From positions 1-55,565 of the forward strand of contig NZ_CACSJM010000019.1 in the NCBI RefSeq assembly GCF_902706185.1: 55,565 nt of DNA. The letters are read 5' to 3'. Within the stretch, counting starts at the first letter, position 1; the number at the start of each line of letters is the position of its first letter. The position numbers and the translations under genes were made by a program. The notes under the pieces were generated by a model, which worked only from the letters and a program-made list of their open reading frames with translations, was not told where the DNA came from and searched no databases. This DNA comes from Roseomonas sp. 18066 (GTDB lineage: Bacteria; Pseudomonadota; Alphaproteobacteria; Acetobacterales; Acetobacteraceae). Of the stretch, positions 31,029-39,000 are shown piece by piece.

Positions 31029-32663
31029 TCAGCGCTTCAGGCGGATGTCGAGGCCCTTGTACAGCGCCACGCCGTAGATGCCGTGGGCGCGGACGCCCTC
31101 GACGCGGGGGGCGGCCACCACCCACAAAGGCTGGCGCAGCAGGGGCACCCAGACATTCGCTTCCGCGATGCGCCGCTGCAGCCCGCCGATGATGCGGGCC
31201 CGCTCGGCCGGGTCGGTCGCCTGCCGCGCGGCGGCCAGCGCCTGGTCGGTCTCCGGATCGTTCCAGTTCATCCGGTTCGGCGTCGGACGGTTCGCGCTGG
31301 GGAAGTACAGCGAGAAGGCGTCGGTCGCCGACATATACGGGTAGGCCATGACGAAGGTGTCGAACTCCTGCGTCGCCAGCTTGCCCCAGCCGACGGTCGC
31401 ATCCCACAGCTGCACCCGCAGCTCGATGCCGACGCGCCGCAGATCGGCCTGCACCGCCTGCAGGATGGTGTTGTTGATGCCGCTCTGCAGCGCATAGACC
31501 AGCAGGCTGGCGCGCTGGCCGTCCTTGACACGGACGCCGTCGGCGCCGGCCGCCCAGCCGGCCTCGTCCAGCAGCTTGCGCGCCGCGGCCGGGTCGAAGC
31601 GCGGCACCAGCTTCGCCGCTTCCGCGTCGTAATCCTGGCTGCCCGGGTTGATGTAGCTGTCCGCCGGCTGCCCGGCGCCGAAGAAGGCGACCTTGGCGAT
31701 CGCCTGCTTGTCGATCGCCATGTTCACCGCGCGGCGGATCACCGCGTCGCTGGCCACCGGGTGATCGACCTTGAAGCCGAGGAAGATGTCGTAGAAGTGG
31801 ACCGGCTGCTGCTGCACCGTCAGGCCGGGCACCTTGCGCAGCCCTTCCAGCGCGAAATACGGGATCCACTGCGTCACGTCGCCCTGGCCCGACTGCACCG
31901 CGGCCAGCCGGGTGTTGGATTCAGGGATGACCCGCAGCATGATCCGCTCGACCTGCGGCGAGGGGTTCTGGTAGATCGGCGGACCCCAGTTGTAGCGCGG
32001 GTGGCGCGTCAGCACCATTTCCTGCCGCGGCGTCCAGGACTGCCAGCAATAGGGGCCGGTGCCGTTGAAGCCCTGCACGCCGAAATTGTCGCCCAGCTTC
32101 TCGACCGTCGCCTGGTCGACGATGCTGGCGAAATAGTTGGTCAGCTGCAGCAGCAGCTCGCTGAACGGCTCCTTCAGCCGGTAGACGACGGTGAAGTCGT
32201 CGGGCGCGGTGATGTCTTCCACCGGGCCCGCGCGCCAGCGCACCGGGCTGCGCGTCGCCGGGTCGATCCAGCGCTTGATGCTGTAGACCACGTCGCGCGC
32301 GGTGAAGGCCTTGCCGTCGCAGAAGCTGACGCCCTGGCGCAGCTTGAAGGTATAGGTGCGGCCATCCTCGCTGACCGTCCAGCTTTCGGCGAGCCCGGGG
32401 CGCACCGTCTTCTGGTCCCAGTCCAGCGTGACCAGCGTGTCGGCCAGCAGGAACAGCGCCTCGCCCGCCGCCGTCGCCGAGGTGCGCGCCGGATCGTAGC
32501 GATCCGCATCGATCTCGCGCAGCACCACCAGCGTGTCGCGCGGCGCCGCCTGCGCCATCGCCTGCGCCGCCGGCAGCACGCCGCCGATCAGCGCCGCCGC
32601 ACCCGCCAGCCAGCCCACCGCGCGTCGCCGGACTGTCGTCCCTGCCGCCATCGCACCCATCAT
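31029..32663 (-). CDS. ABC transporter substrate-binding protein, family 5
   Basis: 544-residue periplasmic receptor of the SBP_bac_5 family with an RRR signal ending QAMAQA. Typical blocks: GLAESWTVSEDGRTYTFKLRQGVSFCDGKAFTARDVVYSIKRW is cited here only in part (SEDGRTYTFKLR, FCDGKAFTARD), GTGPYCWQSWTP, VIRRAVNMAIDKQAIAKVAF and LLDEAGWA. No permease or ATPase gene is adjacent. It lies between a GntR regulator and the atzG-atzE-hpxZ unit on the same strand, which suggests that it feeds that pathway, though a terminator separates them. Start ATG 32663; ATG 32660 is next to it. Confidence 0.9.
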   Translation of the reverse strand: MMGAMAAGTTVRRRAVGWLAGAAALIGGVLPAAQAMAQAAPRDTLVVLREIDADRYDPARTSATAAGEALFLLADTLVTLDWDQKTVRPGLAESWTVSEDGRTYTFKLRQGVSFCDGKAFTARDVVYSIKRWIDPATRSPVRWRAGPVEDITAPDDFTVVYRLKEPFSELLLQLTNYFASIVDQATVEKLGDNFGVQGFNGTGPYCWQSWTPRQEMVLTRHPRYNWGPPIYQNPSPQVERIMLRVIPESNTRLAAVQSGQGDVTQWIPYFALEGLRKVPGLTVQQQPVHFYDIFLGFKVDHPVASDAVIRRAVNMAIDKQAIAKVAFFGAGQPADSYINPGSQDYDAEAAKLVPRFDPAAARKLLDEAGWAAGADGVRVKDGQRASLLVYALQSGINNTILQAVQADLRRVGIELRVQLWDATVGWGKLATQEFDTFVMAYPYMSATDAFSLYFPSANRPTPNRMNWNDPETDQALAAARQATDPAERARIIGGLQRRIAEANVWVPLLRQPLWVVAAPRVEGVRAHGIYGVALYKGLDIRLKR

Positions 32664-32836
32664 GCCCCAGCCCCCTTTGTTTCATGGCGGGGGGGCTTGC
32701 AAATCTTCAAGCCGGGCAGCGGCCTTCCGCGAAGCGGAAGATCACCGCGCCGATGCCGCCCGCGCTGACTGAAATGTCAGCAGAAGGATCAAGGGCCGTC
32801 AATGCATCCTGGCATGGTATGGCGTGGCGCGGTGAC
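32664..32836. other. Intergenic region between GntR and SBP genes
   Basis: 173 bases. Two small hairpins stand out: CTTCCGC-GAA-GCGGAAG at about 32723-32739, and CTGAC-tgaaat-GTCAG at about 32766-32781. Either may end GntR transcripts. The SBP promoter should also be here. No gene. Confidence 0.45.
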
Positions 32837-33583
32837 TTAGCGCGCGGCGCGGCGGCGGCCGGCCAGCGCGGTCAGCCCGGCCGGCGCCGCATCGCCCTCG
32901 AAGCGCATCTCGGCCAGCAGGAATCCGGTCGCGGCGTTGATCTCGCCTTCCAGCTCCCGCGCCGCCGCCTCGCCATCGCCGCGCCGCAGCGCCGCCAGGA
33001 TCGGGCCGTGCCGATGCGCGGCCTCGGCCGGGCGGCCCATCAGCACCCAGCGCGCCTCCCAGAACAGCGGGCCGCGCCGCAGCCACAGCGCCTCGATCAT
33101 GCTCAGCAGCGTCGGCGCCTCGGCAGCCCGGTACAGCGCGAAAAGGAAGTCGCGGTCGACGCGCAGGAAGAATTCCGGCTGGCCGCTGGCGCGCGCCGCC
33201 GCATGCTCGTCCAGCAGCCCCTGCAGCCGGTCGAGCTCCGCTTCACGCAGGCGGGGCGCCGCCAGCCGGATCGCCAGCGGCTCCAGCGCGGCGCGGATCG
33301 CCGCCATTTCCCGAAAAGCCTCGCGCGTCAGCCGCGGCACGATGGCGGTGCCCGACGGCATGACGTCCACCGCCTGCTCGGCGGCCAGCCGCCGCAGCGC
33401 GGTGCGCGCCGGCATCGGGCTGGTGCCCAGCGCCTCGGCGATGCGGCGGATCGACAGCTTGTCGCCGGGGGCGAAAACGCCCTCCACCAGGGCCTGGCGC
33501 AGCCGGCGATAGGTTTGCTCATCCAGCGGCAGGCTGGCGGTGTCGGGGGTGTCGGGAATCGATGAGATAAGCATTGCCGTCAT
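32837..33583 (-). CDS. GntR-family regulator (FCD domain)
   Basis: 248-residue FadR-subfamily regulator. N-terminal winged HTH (about 20-85) with LRQALVEGVFAPGDKLSIRR, IAEALGTSPMPARTALRRL; C-terminal all-helical FCD domain with FREMAAIRAALEPLAIRLAA, the metal-type Asp/His positions in DRDFLFALYRAAE and HRHGPILAALRRGD. It is divergent from the aminotransferase at 33727 and upstream of the SBP, so it may control both directions. Start ATG 33583. Confidence 0.9.
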   Translation of the reverse strand: MTAMLISSIPDTPDTASLPLDEQTYRRLRQALVEGVFAPGDKLSIRRIAEALGTSPMPARTALRRLAAEQAVDVMPSGTAIVPRLTREAFREMAAIRAALEPLAIRLAAPRLREAELDRLQGLLDEHAAARASGQPEFFLRVDRDFLFALYRAAEAPTLLSMIEALWLRRGPLFWEARWVLMGRPAEAAHRHGPILAALRRGDGEAAARELEGEINAATGFLLAEMRFEGDAAPAGLTALAGRRRAAR

Positions 33584-33726
33584 TTTGTGATCACGATACC
33601 GTCCAATTCAAGATGGCAGAACGATCGCTGCCGCCCTTCGCCCCTTCACGATCCTGGACCCGAGCGCGCGCCGATGACAGACAAATCCGTCTCCCGCCTC
33701 TCCACCCCCGGTTGCGGAGGCCGCGC
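33584..33726. promoter_or_regulatory. Divergent promoter region, GntR / aminotransferase
   Basis: 143 bases between divergent starts, with the perfect 8-bp palindrome GTGATCAC at 33587-33594 inside TTTTGTGATCACGATA, next to the GntR start. A short symmetric site there suits a GntR dimer, but eight bases are weak proof. CGGAGG at about 33714 is the ribosome site of the aminotransferase. Confidence 0.45.
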
Positions 33727-35031
33727 ATGAGCGCCGTGCTTCGTCGCAACAGCGACCTGGCCAGCGCCGTCGAGGAGGCCCGCGGCCTCTACGTCGCCGC
33801 CCGCCCGAACAGCGCCAACCTGCACCAGCAGGCGCTGGCCGTCATGCCCGGCGGCAACACCCGCTCGGTCCTGGCCTATGGGCCGTTCCCGACGGCGATG
33901 ACCCGCGGCGAGGATTGCCGCCTCTGGGATCTCGACGGGCGCGAATACCTCGACCTCTGCGGCGAATACACCGCCGGCCTCTTCGGCCATTCCGAGCCGC
34001 GCATCCATGACGCGCTGCATGCGGTGCTGAAGCGCGGCACCAACCTGGCCGCGGTGGGCGAGGGGGAGGTCAAGCTGGCGCAGCTGCTTTGCGGCCGCTT
34101 CCCCTCGCTGCAGAAGGTGCGCTTCACCAACAGCGGCACCGAGGCCAATCTGATGGCCCAGACCGCTGCCCGCGCCTTCACCAACCGCCGCACCTGCATG
34201 GTCTTCCGCGGCGGCTACCATGGCGGCGTGCTGACCTTCCCGCTTTCGGGGCCGAGCGCCGCCACCCTGCCGCTGCCCTTCGTCATGGCGAATTACAACG
34301 ATGCCGCGGACGCCACCAAGGTCGCCCGCGACAACGCTGCCGACCTCGCCGCCATCATCATCGAGCCGATGCTGGGCGGCGGCGGCTGCATCCCGGCGCG
34401 GCCCGACTTCCTGCAGACGCTGCGCGACCTGGCGGACGAGACCGGCGCCCTGCTGGTCTTCGACGAGGTCATGACCTCGCGCATGTCCGGCGGCGGCGTG
34501 CAGCAGCGCCTGGGCATCACGCCCGACCTGACCGCATTGGGAAAATACATCGCCGGCGGCATGAGCTTCGGCGCCTTCGGCGGCCGCGACGACGTCATGG
34601 CGCTGTTCGACGCCAAGCTGCCGCATGCCGGCACCTTCAACAACAATGTCCTGTCGATGGCCGCCGGCAAGGTCGCCATGGGCGAGATCTTCACGCCCGA
34701 GGCCGCCGAGAAGCTGTTCGACCGCGGCGAAAGCCTGCGCGCCCGGCTGAACGCGCTGGGCGAAGGCCTGCCCTTCGGCTTCACCGGCATGGGCTCGATG
34801 ATGACGGTCCATTTCCGCGACCCTCTGCCCGAGGCGCCCTACGCCGCCTCTGGCGAGGAAGAGGCACTGAGAGAACTGTTCTTCCTCGACATGATGGCCG
34901 GCGGCATCTACCTCGCCCGCCGCGGCATGGTCGCCCTCAGCCTGCCGGTCGCGGACAGCGACTTTGATCGCTTCGTCGCCGCAGTCGGCGAGTTCGTCGA
35001 GGCGCGGCGCGAGCTGCTTCAGCAAAAATAA
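33727..35031 (+). CDS. Class III aminotransferase, glutamate-1-semialdehyde aminomutase-like
   Basis: 434-residue PLP enzyme. VMPGGNTRSVLAYGPFP, LCGEYTAGLFGHSEP, RFTNSGTEANLMAQTAARA, FRGGYHGGVL, the Asp motif LLVFDEVMTSRMS and the PLP lysine in LTALGKYIAGGMSFGAFGG are all present. The sequence lies in the GSA-aminomutase-like branch used in catabolism rather than in heme synthesis. ATG 33727 follows CGGAGG; the frame back to 33574 runs into the promoter. Followed by hairpin f and an orphan SBP. Same arrangement as the truncated gene at the window start. Confidence 0.88.
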   Translation: MSAVLRRNSDLASAVEEARGLYVAARPNSANLHQQALAVMPGGNTRSVLAYGPFPTAMTRGEDCRLWDLDGREYLDLCGEYTAGLFGHSEPRIHDALHAVLKRGTNLAAVGEGEVKLAQLLCGRFPSLQKVRFTNSGTEANLMAQTAARAFTNRRTCMVFRGGYHGGVLTFPLSGPSAATLPLPFVMANYNDAADATKVARDNAADLAAIIIEPMLGGGGCIPARPDFLQTLRDLADETGALLVFDEVMTSRMSGGGVQQRLGITPDLTALGKYIAGGMSFGAFGGRDDVMALFDAKLPHAGTFNNNVLSMAAGKVAMGEIFTPEAAEKLFDRGESLRARLNALGEGLPFGFTGMGSMMTVHFRDPLPEAPYAASGEEEALRELFFLDMMAGGIYLARRGMVALSLPVADSDFDRFVAAVGEFVEARRELLQQK

Positions 35032-35033
35032 TA

Positions 35034-35078
35034 AGAAAGACGGGGGGAAGTATCCCCCCGAATCCCCCCTCTATTTCT
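35034..35078 (+). terminator. GAATTC-family hairpin unit f (variant core)
   Basis: AAGAAAGA, 8-bp stem CGGGGGGA (35041-35048) / TCCCCCCG (35053-35060) with loop agta, then CCCCCCTCTATTTCTG. The inner GAATTC is lost, but the architecture and the doubled C-run are those of the family. It lies between the aminotransferase and the SBP and may damp read-through into the latter. Confidence 0.75.
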
Positions 35079-35110
35079 GCGCACACGGCTTCTCTTCCTG
35101 GAGACTGCTG

Positions 35111-36691
35111 ATGCTTCGACGCACCTTGCTCACCGGCATCGCCGCCGCCAGCCTGGCACGGCCTTCCTTCGCCCGCAGCGGCGACCCCCGCCTGCTGCGC
35201 TTCATCCCCCAGGCCAACCTGACCTCGCTGGACCCGATCTGGACCACCGCCGCGGTCACCCTGAACCACGCCTACTATATCTTCGACACCCTCTACGGCC
35301 AGGACGACGCGCTGCAGGTCCGCCCGCAGATGGCCGAAGGCCACACCGTCTCCGATGACGGGCTGACCTGGCAGATCCGCCTGCGCGACGGCCTGCGCTG
35401 GCACGACGGCGAGCCGGTCCTGGCCCGCGACTGCGCCGCCAGCCTCGACCGCTGGTCGAAGCGCGACACCTTCGGCCAGTCCCTCGCCCGCATCGTCGTC
35501 GAATGGGGCACCGCCGACGACCGCACCATCCGCATCAAGCTCAGCAAGCCCTTCCCGCTGATGCTGGAGGCGCTGGGCAAGTCCTCGGCCATCCCGCCCT
35601 TCATGATGCCCGAGCGGCTGGCCAAGACCGACGCCTTCCGCCAGGTGACGGAAATGGTCGGCAGCGGCCCCTACCGCTTCCTGGCCAATGAATACGTCTC
35701 CGGCAGCCGCGTCGCCTACCAGAAGTTCGACGGCTATGTCCCGCGCCAGGAACCGGCGCAGCGCACCGCCGGCGGCAAGGTGGCCCACTTCCAGCGCGTC
35801 GAATGGCACATCATCCCCGATGCCGCGACCGCCGCCAGCGCGCTGCAGACCGGCGAGGCCGACTGGTGGGACCAGGTGCATCCCGACCTGGTGCCGCTGC
35901 TGGCCCGCAACCGCGACGTCAAGGTCGAGGTCAACGACCCCGCCGGCTATATCGGCACGCTGCGCTTCAACTGCCTGCACGCGCCCTTCGACAAGCCGGC
36001 GGTGCGCCGCGCCATCCTCTCGGCCGCCAGCCAGGAAGACTGGATGCGCGCCGTCACCGGCAACGACCCCAAGCTGTTCCGCAACTGCAACTCGATGTTC
36101 CCCTGCGGCACCCCCTATGGCACCGAGGCCGGGGCGGAAGCGCTGAAGGCCCCGCGCGACCTGGCCCGCACGAAGAAGCTGCTGGCGGACGGTGGCTACA
36201 ATGGCGAGAAGGTGGTGATCCTCAGCCCCACCGACCTGCCCAGCATGGCGCCCTGGGGCCCGGTGACCGCCGATCTCTTCACCCGGTTGGGGATGAATGT
36301 CGAGCTGGTGGAGACCGACTGGGGCTCCGTCGTGCAGCGCCGCGCCAGCCGCGCCACGGTCGCCCAGGGCGGCTGGAGCGTCTTCCACACCTGGTGGCCC
36401 TCGCTCTCGGTCTATACCCCGGCGATCAACCCGACGCTCCGCGGCCTGGGCGACAAGGGCTGGTTCGGCTGGTACCGCAACGACCGTGTCGAGGCCCTGG
36501 CCGAGGACTGGCTCGCCGCCCCCGACGAGGCCGGCCGCGCCAGCATCGCCGAAGCCATCCAGCGCGAATCCTTCGAGCAGGCCCCCGTCATCCCGATGGG
36601 CCAGTTCTTCATGCGCACCGCCTATCGCACCGATCTCAGCGGCTTCCTGCAAGGATCGGCGCCGTATCCCTGGAACGTGCGGCGCGGCTGA
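35111..36691 (+). CDS. ABC transporter substrate-binding protein, family 5
   Basis: 526-residue periplasmic receptor. Signal MLRRTLLTGIAAASLARPSFA. It is a clear paralogue of the SBP at 2131: FIPQANLTSLDPIW, FDTLYGQD, SDDGLTWQIRLRDGLRWHDGE, MPERLAKTDAF, QKFDGYVPRQEPA, IIPDAATAASALQTGE and a WSVFHTWWPSLS end. No permease or ATPase nearby. ATG 35111 is at the signal peptide; the frame back to 34964 overlaps the aminotransferase and hairpin f. The phosphotriesterase-like gene starts 29 bases after its stop. Ligand unknown. Confidence 0.9.
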   Translation: MLRRTLLTGIAAASLARPSFARSGDPRLLRFIPQANLTSLDPIWTTAAVTLNHAYYIFDTLYGQDDALQVRPQMAEGHTVSDDGLTWQIRLRDGLRWHDGEPVLARDCAASLDRWSKRDTFGQSLARIVVEWGTADDRTIRIKLSKPFPLMLEALGKSSAIPPFMMPERLAKTDAFRQVTEMVGSGPYRFLANEYVSGSRVAYQKFDGYVPRQEPAQRTAGGKVAHFQRVEWHIIPDAATAASALQTGEADWWDQVHPDLVPLLARNRDVKVEVNDPAGYIGTLRFNCLHAPFDKPAVRRAILSAASQEDWMRAVTGNDPKLFRNCNSMFPCGTPYGTEAGAEALKAPRDLARTKKLLADGGYNGEKVVILSPTDLPSMAPWGPVTADLFTRLGMNVELVETDWGSVVQRRASRATVAQGGWSVFHTWWPSLSVYTPAINPTLRGLGDKGWFGWYRNDRVEALAEDWLAAPDEAGRASIAEAIQRESFEQAPVIPMGQFFMRTAYRTDLSGFLQGSAPYPWNVRRG

Positions 36692-36720
36692 CGCGCCCGA
36701 CAACCGGAGCAAACACCACG

Positions 36721-37770
36721 ATGCCGAGACTGTCCCGCGACCAGATGCGCGGCAAGGCGCAGACCGTGCTGGGCCTGATCGAGCCCGCCGAGCTGGGCTC
36801 GACCCTGATGCACGAGCATCTGATCTGGAACATCACGCCCCCCAGCCTGCGCAGCGACCCGCCGCCGACCGAGGACCTGGACCTGTACCGCTGGTGGGAC
36901 CTGCAGACCTCGACGCTGAAGGAGTTCCGCAACACCACGCAGCTCGATGTCGGCGTCGCCACCCGCGCCGCGGCGGAGGTGGTGCAGCATGGCGGCCGCA
37001 CCATCGTCGAGCTGACCATCGGCGGGCTGATGCCCGACCCCGCGGGCCTGGCGAAGGCGTCCCGCGACAGCGGCGCCCAGATCGTCATGGGCTGCGGCCA
37101 CTACGTGCACGACTACCAGGACCCCGCCAACGAGCATCGCAGCGTCGAGGTGCTGGCGCAGGAAATGGTGGACCAGGTGCAGCTCGGCGCCTGGGGCACC
37201 GATGTGCGCGCAGGCCTGCTCGGCGAGATCGGCTGCCAATGGCCCTGGACCGACCTCGAGAAGAAGATGCTGCACGCCGCCTGCCTGGCGCAGCAGGAGA
37301 CCGGCGCGGCGCTGACCATCCACCCCGCCCGGCACGAGGACCACCCCTGGATGCTGGTGGAGTTCCTGCGCGAGCATGGCGCGGACCTGTCGCGCACCAT
37401 CATCGACCACATCGACCGCACCATCTTCGACGATGATCGGCTGTTCCGCCTGGCGGATGCCGGCGTCATCCTGGAATGGGACCTGTTCGGCCAGGAGAGC
37501 TGCTACTACGCGCCCAACATCGACATCGACATGCCCAATGACGGCGGCCGCCTGCGCGACATCCGCAAGGTGATCGACCGCGGCCATGGCGACCAGGTGG
37601 TGATCAGCCACGACATCTGCCACGTGGTGCAGATGAGCGAGTGGGGCGGACACGGCTATGCCCATATCTACAAGAAGGTCATCCCCCTGATGCGCCGCCG
37701 CGGCTACACCGAGGCGGAGATCGAGGCGATCATGGTGGGCACTCCGCGCCGGTTGCTGACGTTCATCTGA
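36721..37770 (+). CDS. Phosphotriesterase-family metal hydrolase
   Basis: 349-residue TIM-barrel hydrolase of the phosphotriesterase-related family. Metal ligands: H31 and H33 (LMHEHLIW), E169 in LLGEIGCQW in the bridging position (Glu in place of carbamylated Lys, as in many lactonase-like members), H201 (TIHPARH), H230 (IIDHIDR) and D298 (VISHDIC). It could open a lactone or cleave an ester or amide; phosphotriesters are not implied. Together with SBP and aminotransferase it may form a small uptake and breakdown pathway under GntR. Starts at ATG 36721. Ends in the second composite element. Confidence 0.87.
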   Translation: MPRLSRDQMRGKAQTVLGLIEPAELGSTLMHEHLIWNITPPSLRSDPPPTEDLDLYRWWDLQTSTLKEFRNTTQLDVGVATRAAAEVVQHGGRTIVELTIGGLMPDPAGLAKASRDSGAQIVMGCGHYVHDYQDPANEHRSVEVLAQEMVDQVQLGAWGTDVRAGLLGEIGCQWPWTDLEKKMLHAACLAQQETGAALTIHPARHEDHPWMLVEFLREHGADLSRTIIDHIDRTIFDDDRLFRLADAGVILEWDLFGQESCYYAPNIDIDMPNDGGRLRDIRKVIDRGHGDQVVISHDICHVVQMSEWGGHGYAHIYKKVIPLMRRRGYTEAEIEAIMVGTPRRLLTFI

Positions 37771-37780
37771 GGGAGAAGAC

Positions 37781-37830
37781 AGAGGAAAGGCCAGGGGAAT
37801 GAATTCCCCTGGACCCCTTCTTTTTTCTTT
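37781..37830 (+). terminator. GAATTC hairpin unit g (left end of composite copy 2)
   Basis: 9-bp stem CCAGGGGAA (37791-37799) / TTCCCCTGG (37804-37812), loop tgaa, followed by ACCCCTTCTTTTTTCTTT. Good rightward terminator for the phosphotriesterase-like gene. Nearly the exact reverse complement of unit d. Confidence 0.82.
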
Positions 37831-38019
37831 CGGACTGCCGTCTCCACGTGGAGACGGTACGTGAAACGGCCAGTTGGCAGCGCGACCTTTGAAGTCGCGC
37901 TGTTTTCATATCATGGCGTCCCGCCGTCATGCCCGGGTGGCGGTGCAGGTGAGGCGTAGGTCCTCGAACGGCCGGTGATCAGAAAAAAGATGGGGGTCTG
38001 GGGGAATTCATTCCCCCAG
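37791..38019. repeat. 229-bp composite palindromic element, copy 2 (inverted)
   Basis: Reverse-complement counterpart of 26055-26283, same length between outer stems. Order on plus strand: unit g, a perfect 20-bp palindrome centred on CCACGTGG (37838-37857), hairpin CAGCGCGAC / GTCGCGCTG (37878-37902, loop ctttgaa) followed by TTTT, ATGGCGTCCCGCC, a variable spacer, CGAACGGCCGGTGATCAGA and unit h. Stems are kept while loop and spacer bases vary from copy 1. Lies between the convergent phosphotriesterase-like and LysR genes; its last 12 bases are LysR coding sequence. Confidence 0.85.
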
Positions 38020-38021
38020 CC
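37979..38021 (-). terminator. GAATTC hairpin unit h (right end of composite copy 2)
   Basis: AGAAAAAAGATGGGGGT, stem CTGGGGGAA (37998-38006) / TTCCCCCAG (38011-38019), loop ttca. Terminator for the leftward LysR gene, whose TGA stop (38010-38008) is the loop itself. Confidence 0.82.
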
Positions 38022-38904
38022 TTCTCGATGCTTTTCTTCCCAATTCTTCTGTAATCCACGCCAGGAACGCCAGGCCCGCCGCTGACTCCGCGCGATCCGA
38101 CAGCGGAACCGCTGCCAGCCCGTCCGGAAACGCCGCAAATCCACAGGGCGCGATCAGCCGGCCTTGGGCGATCTCCTCCGACACCAGGCGTTGCTCCATC
38201 AGCGCCACGCCCAGCCCGGCCAGCGCCGCTTCCAGGCACAGGTGGCTGTGCGGGAAGCGCAGCTCCTGGCCGGCCTCCACGGCGATGCCGCTGGCTTCCT
38301 GCCAGGCGTCCCAGGCGCGGCTGGTGAATTCATGGGCGATGCGCGTCGCCACCCGCAAGGGCGGGCCGGGATCCACGGCGTGGCCCGGCAGGCAGACCGG
38401 GCCGAAGGCGGCAGGTCCCAGCGGGATGGCGCGCGCCTGGTCGGCTGGCGGGTAGGAGCTGCGGTCCCAGGCGATCACCAGGTCGGCGCCTTCGTGGCGC
38501 AGCTCGCGCGCCGAGGTCATCGACAGGCGCAGCCGCAGCCCGGGATGGGCGCGGTAGAAGCCGGGCAGGTGGGGCACCAGCCAGCGCATGGCGAAGGTGG
38601 CGCTGCAGGCGACATGGATCGCGGGGCCGCGGGCCTCGTCCAGCAGCTGCTGCCAGCCCTGCTCCAGCGTGTCGAGCCCGGCGGCCACCTGGCGGCGCAG
38701 CGCCTCGCCGCGCGGGTTGAGGCGCAGGCCGGTGCCGGCCTTGTCGAAGAGGGCGACGCCGGCCTCCTCCTGCAGCAGGCGCAGCTGGCGGCTGACGGCG
38801 CCATGGGTGCGGCCGAGCTCGGCGGCGGCGCGGGTGACCGATTGCAGCCGGGCGGCGGCCTCGAAGGCGCGCAGCGCGCTGAGCGGGGGCAGGCGGCGCG
38901 GCAT
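38008..38904 (-). CDS. LysR-family regulator (GcvA-like)
   Basis: 298-residue regulator. PPLSALRAFEAAARLQSVTRAA begins the HTH as in GcvA/AmpR-type members, with AVSRQLRLLQEEAG as the recognition helix and LFDKAGTGLRLNPRGEAL as the wing; the effector domain covers about 90-285. Divergent from the PPOX flavoprotein at 39001, its likely target. Its final codons (LGE-stop) are part of hairpin unit h, so the repeat has become or remained the gene end. Start ATG 38904. Confidence 0.9.
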   Translation of the reverse strand: MPRRLPPLSALRAFEAAARLQSVTRAAAELGRTHGAVSRQLRLLQEEAGVALFDKAGTGLRLNPRGEALRRQVAAGLDTLEQGWQQLLDEARGPAIHVACSATFAMRWLVPHLPGFYRAHPGLRLRLSMTSARELRHEGADLVIAWDRSSYPPADQARAIPLGPAAFGPVCLPGHAVDPGPPLRVATRIAHEFTSRAWDAWQEASGIAVEAGQELRFPHSHLCLEAALAGLGVALMEQRLVSEEIAQGRLIAPCGFAAFPDGLAAVPLSDRAESAAGLAFLAWITEELGRKASRRLGE

Positions 38905-39000
38905 CCGTGAGTTTTCCTGACGAAGCGAGGCGCCGAAGTCATTAGGCGAGGCCGCCGCCCCGGTCTAGAGAGGCCGCGCCAGGGTCAGGGAAACAGGAAG

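Noticed and set aside
30931..31029. Riboswitch upstream of atzG
   Set aside because: The only strong structure is the family hairpin with T-run; no further conserved helices seen.
33727..35031. True heme-pathway glutamate-1-semialdehyde aminomutase (hemL)
   Set aside because: Alphaproteobacteria generally make 5-aminolevulinate by the glycine route, and the setting is an SBP, a GntR regulator and a hydrolase, so a catabolic aminotransferase is more likely.
36721..37770. Organophosphate-degrading phosphotriesterase
   Set aside because: Glu169 takes the place of the carbamylated lysine and no pesticide-degradation context is present. Named only as family member.
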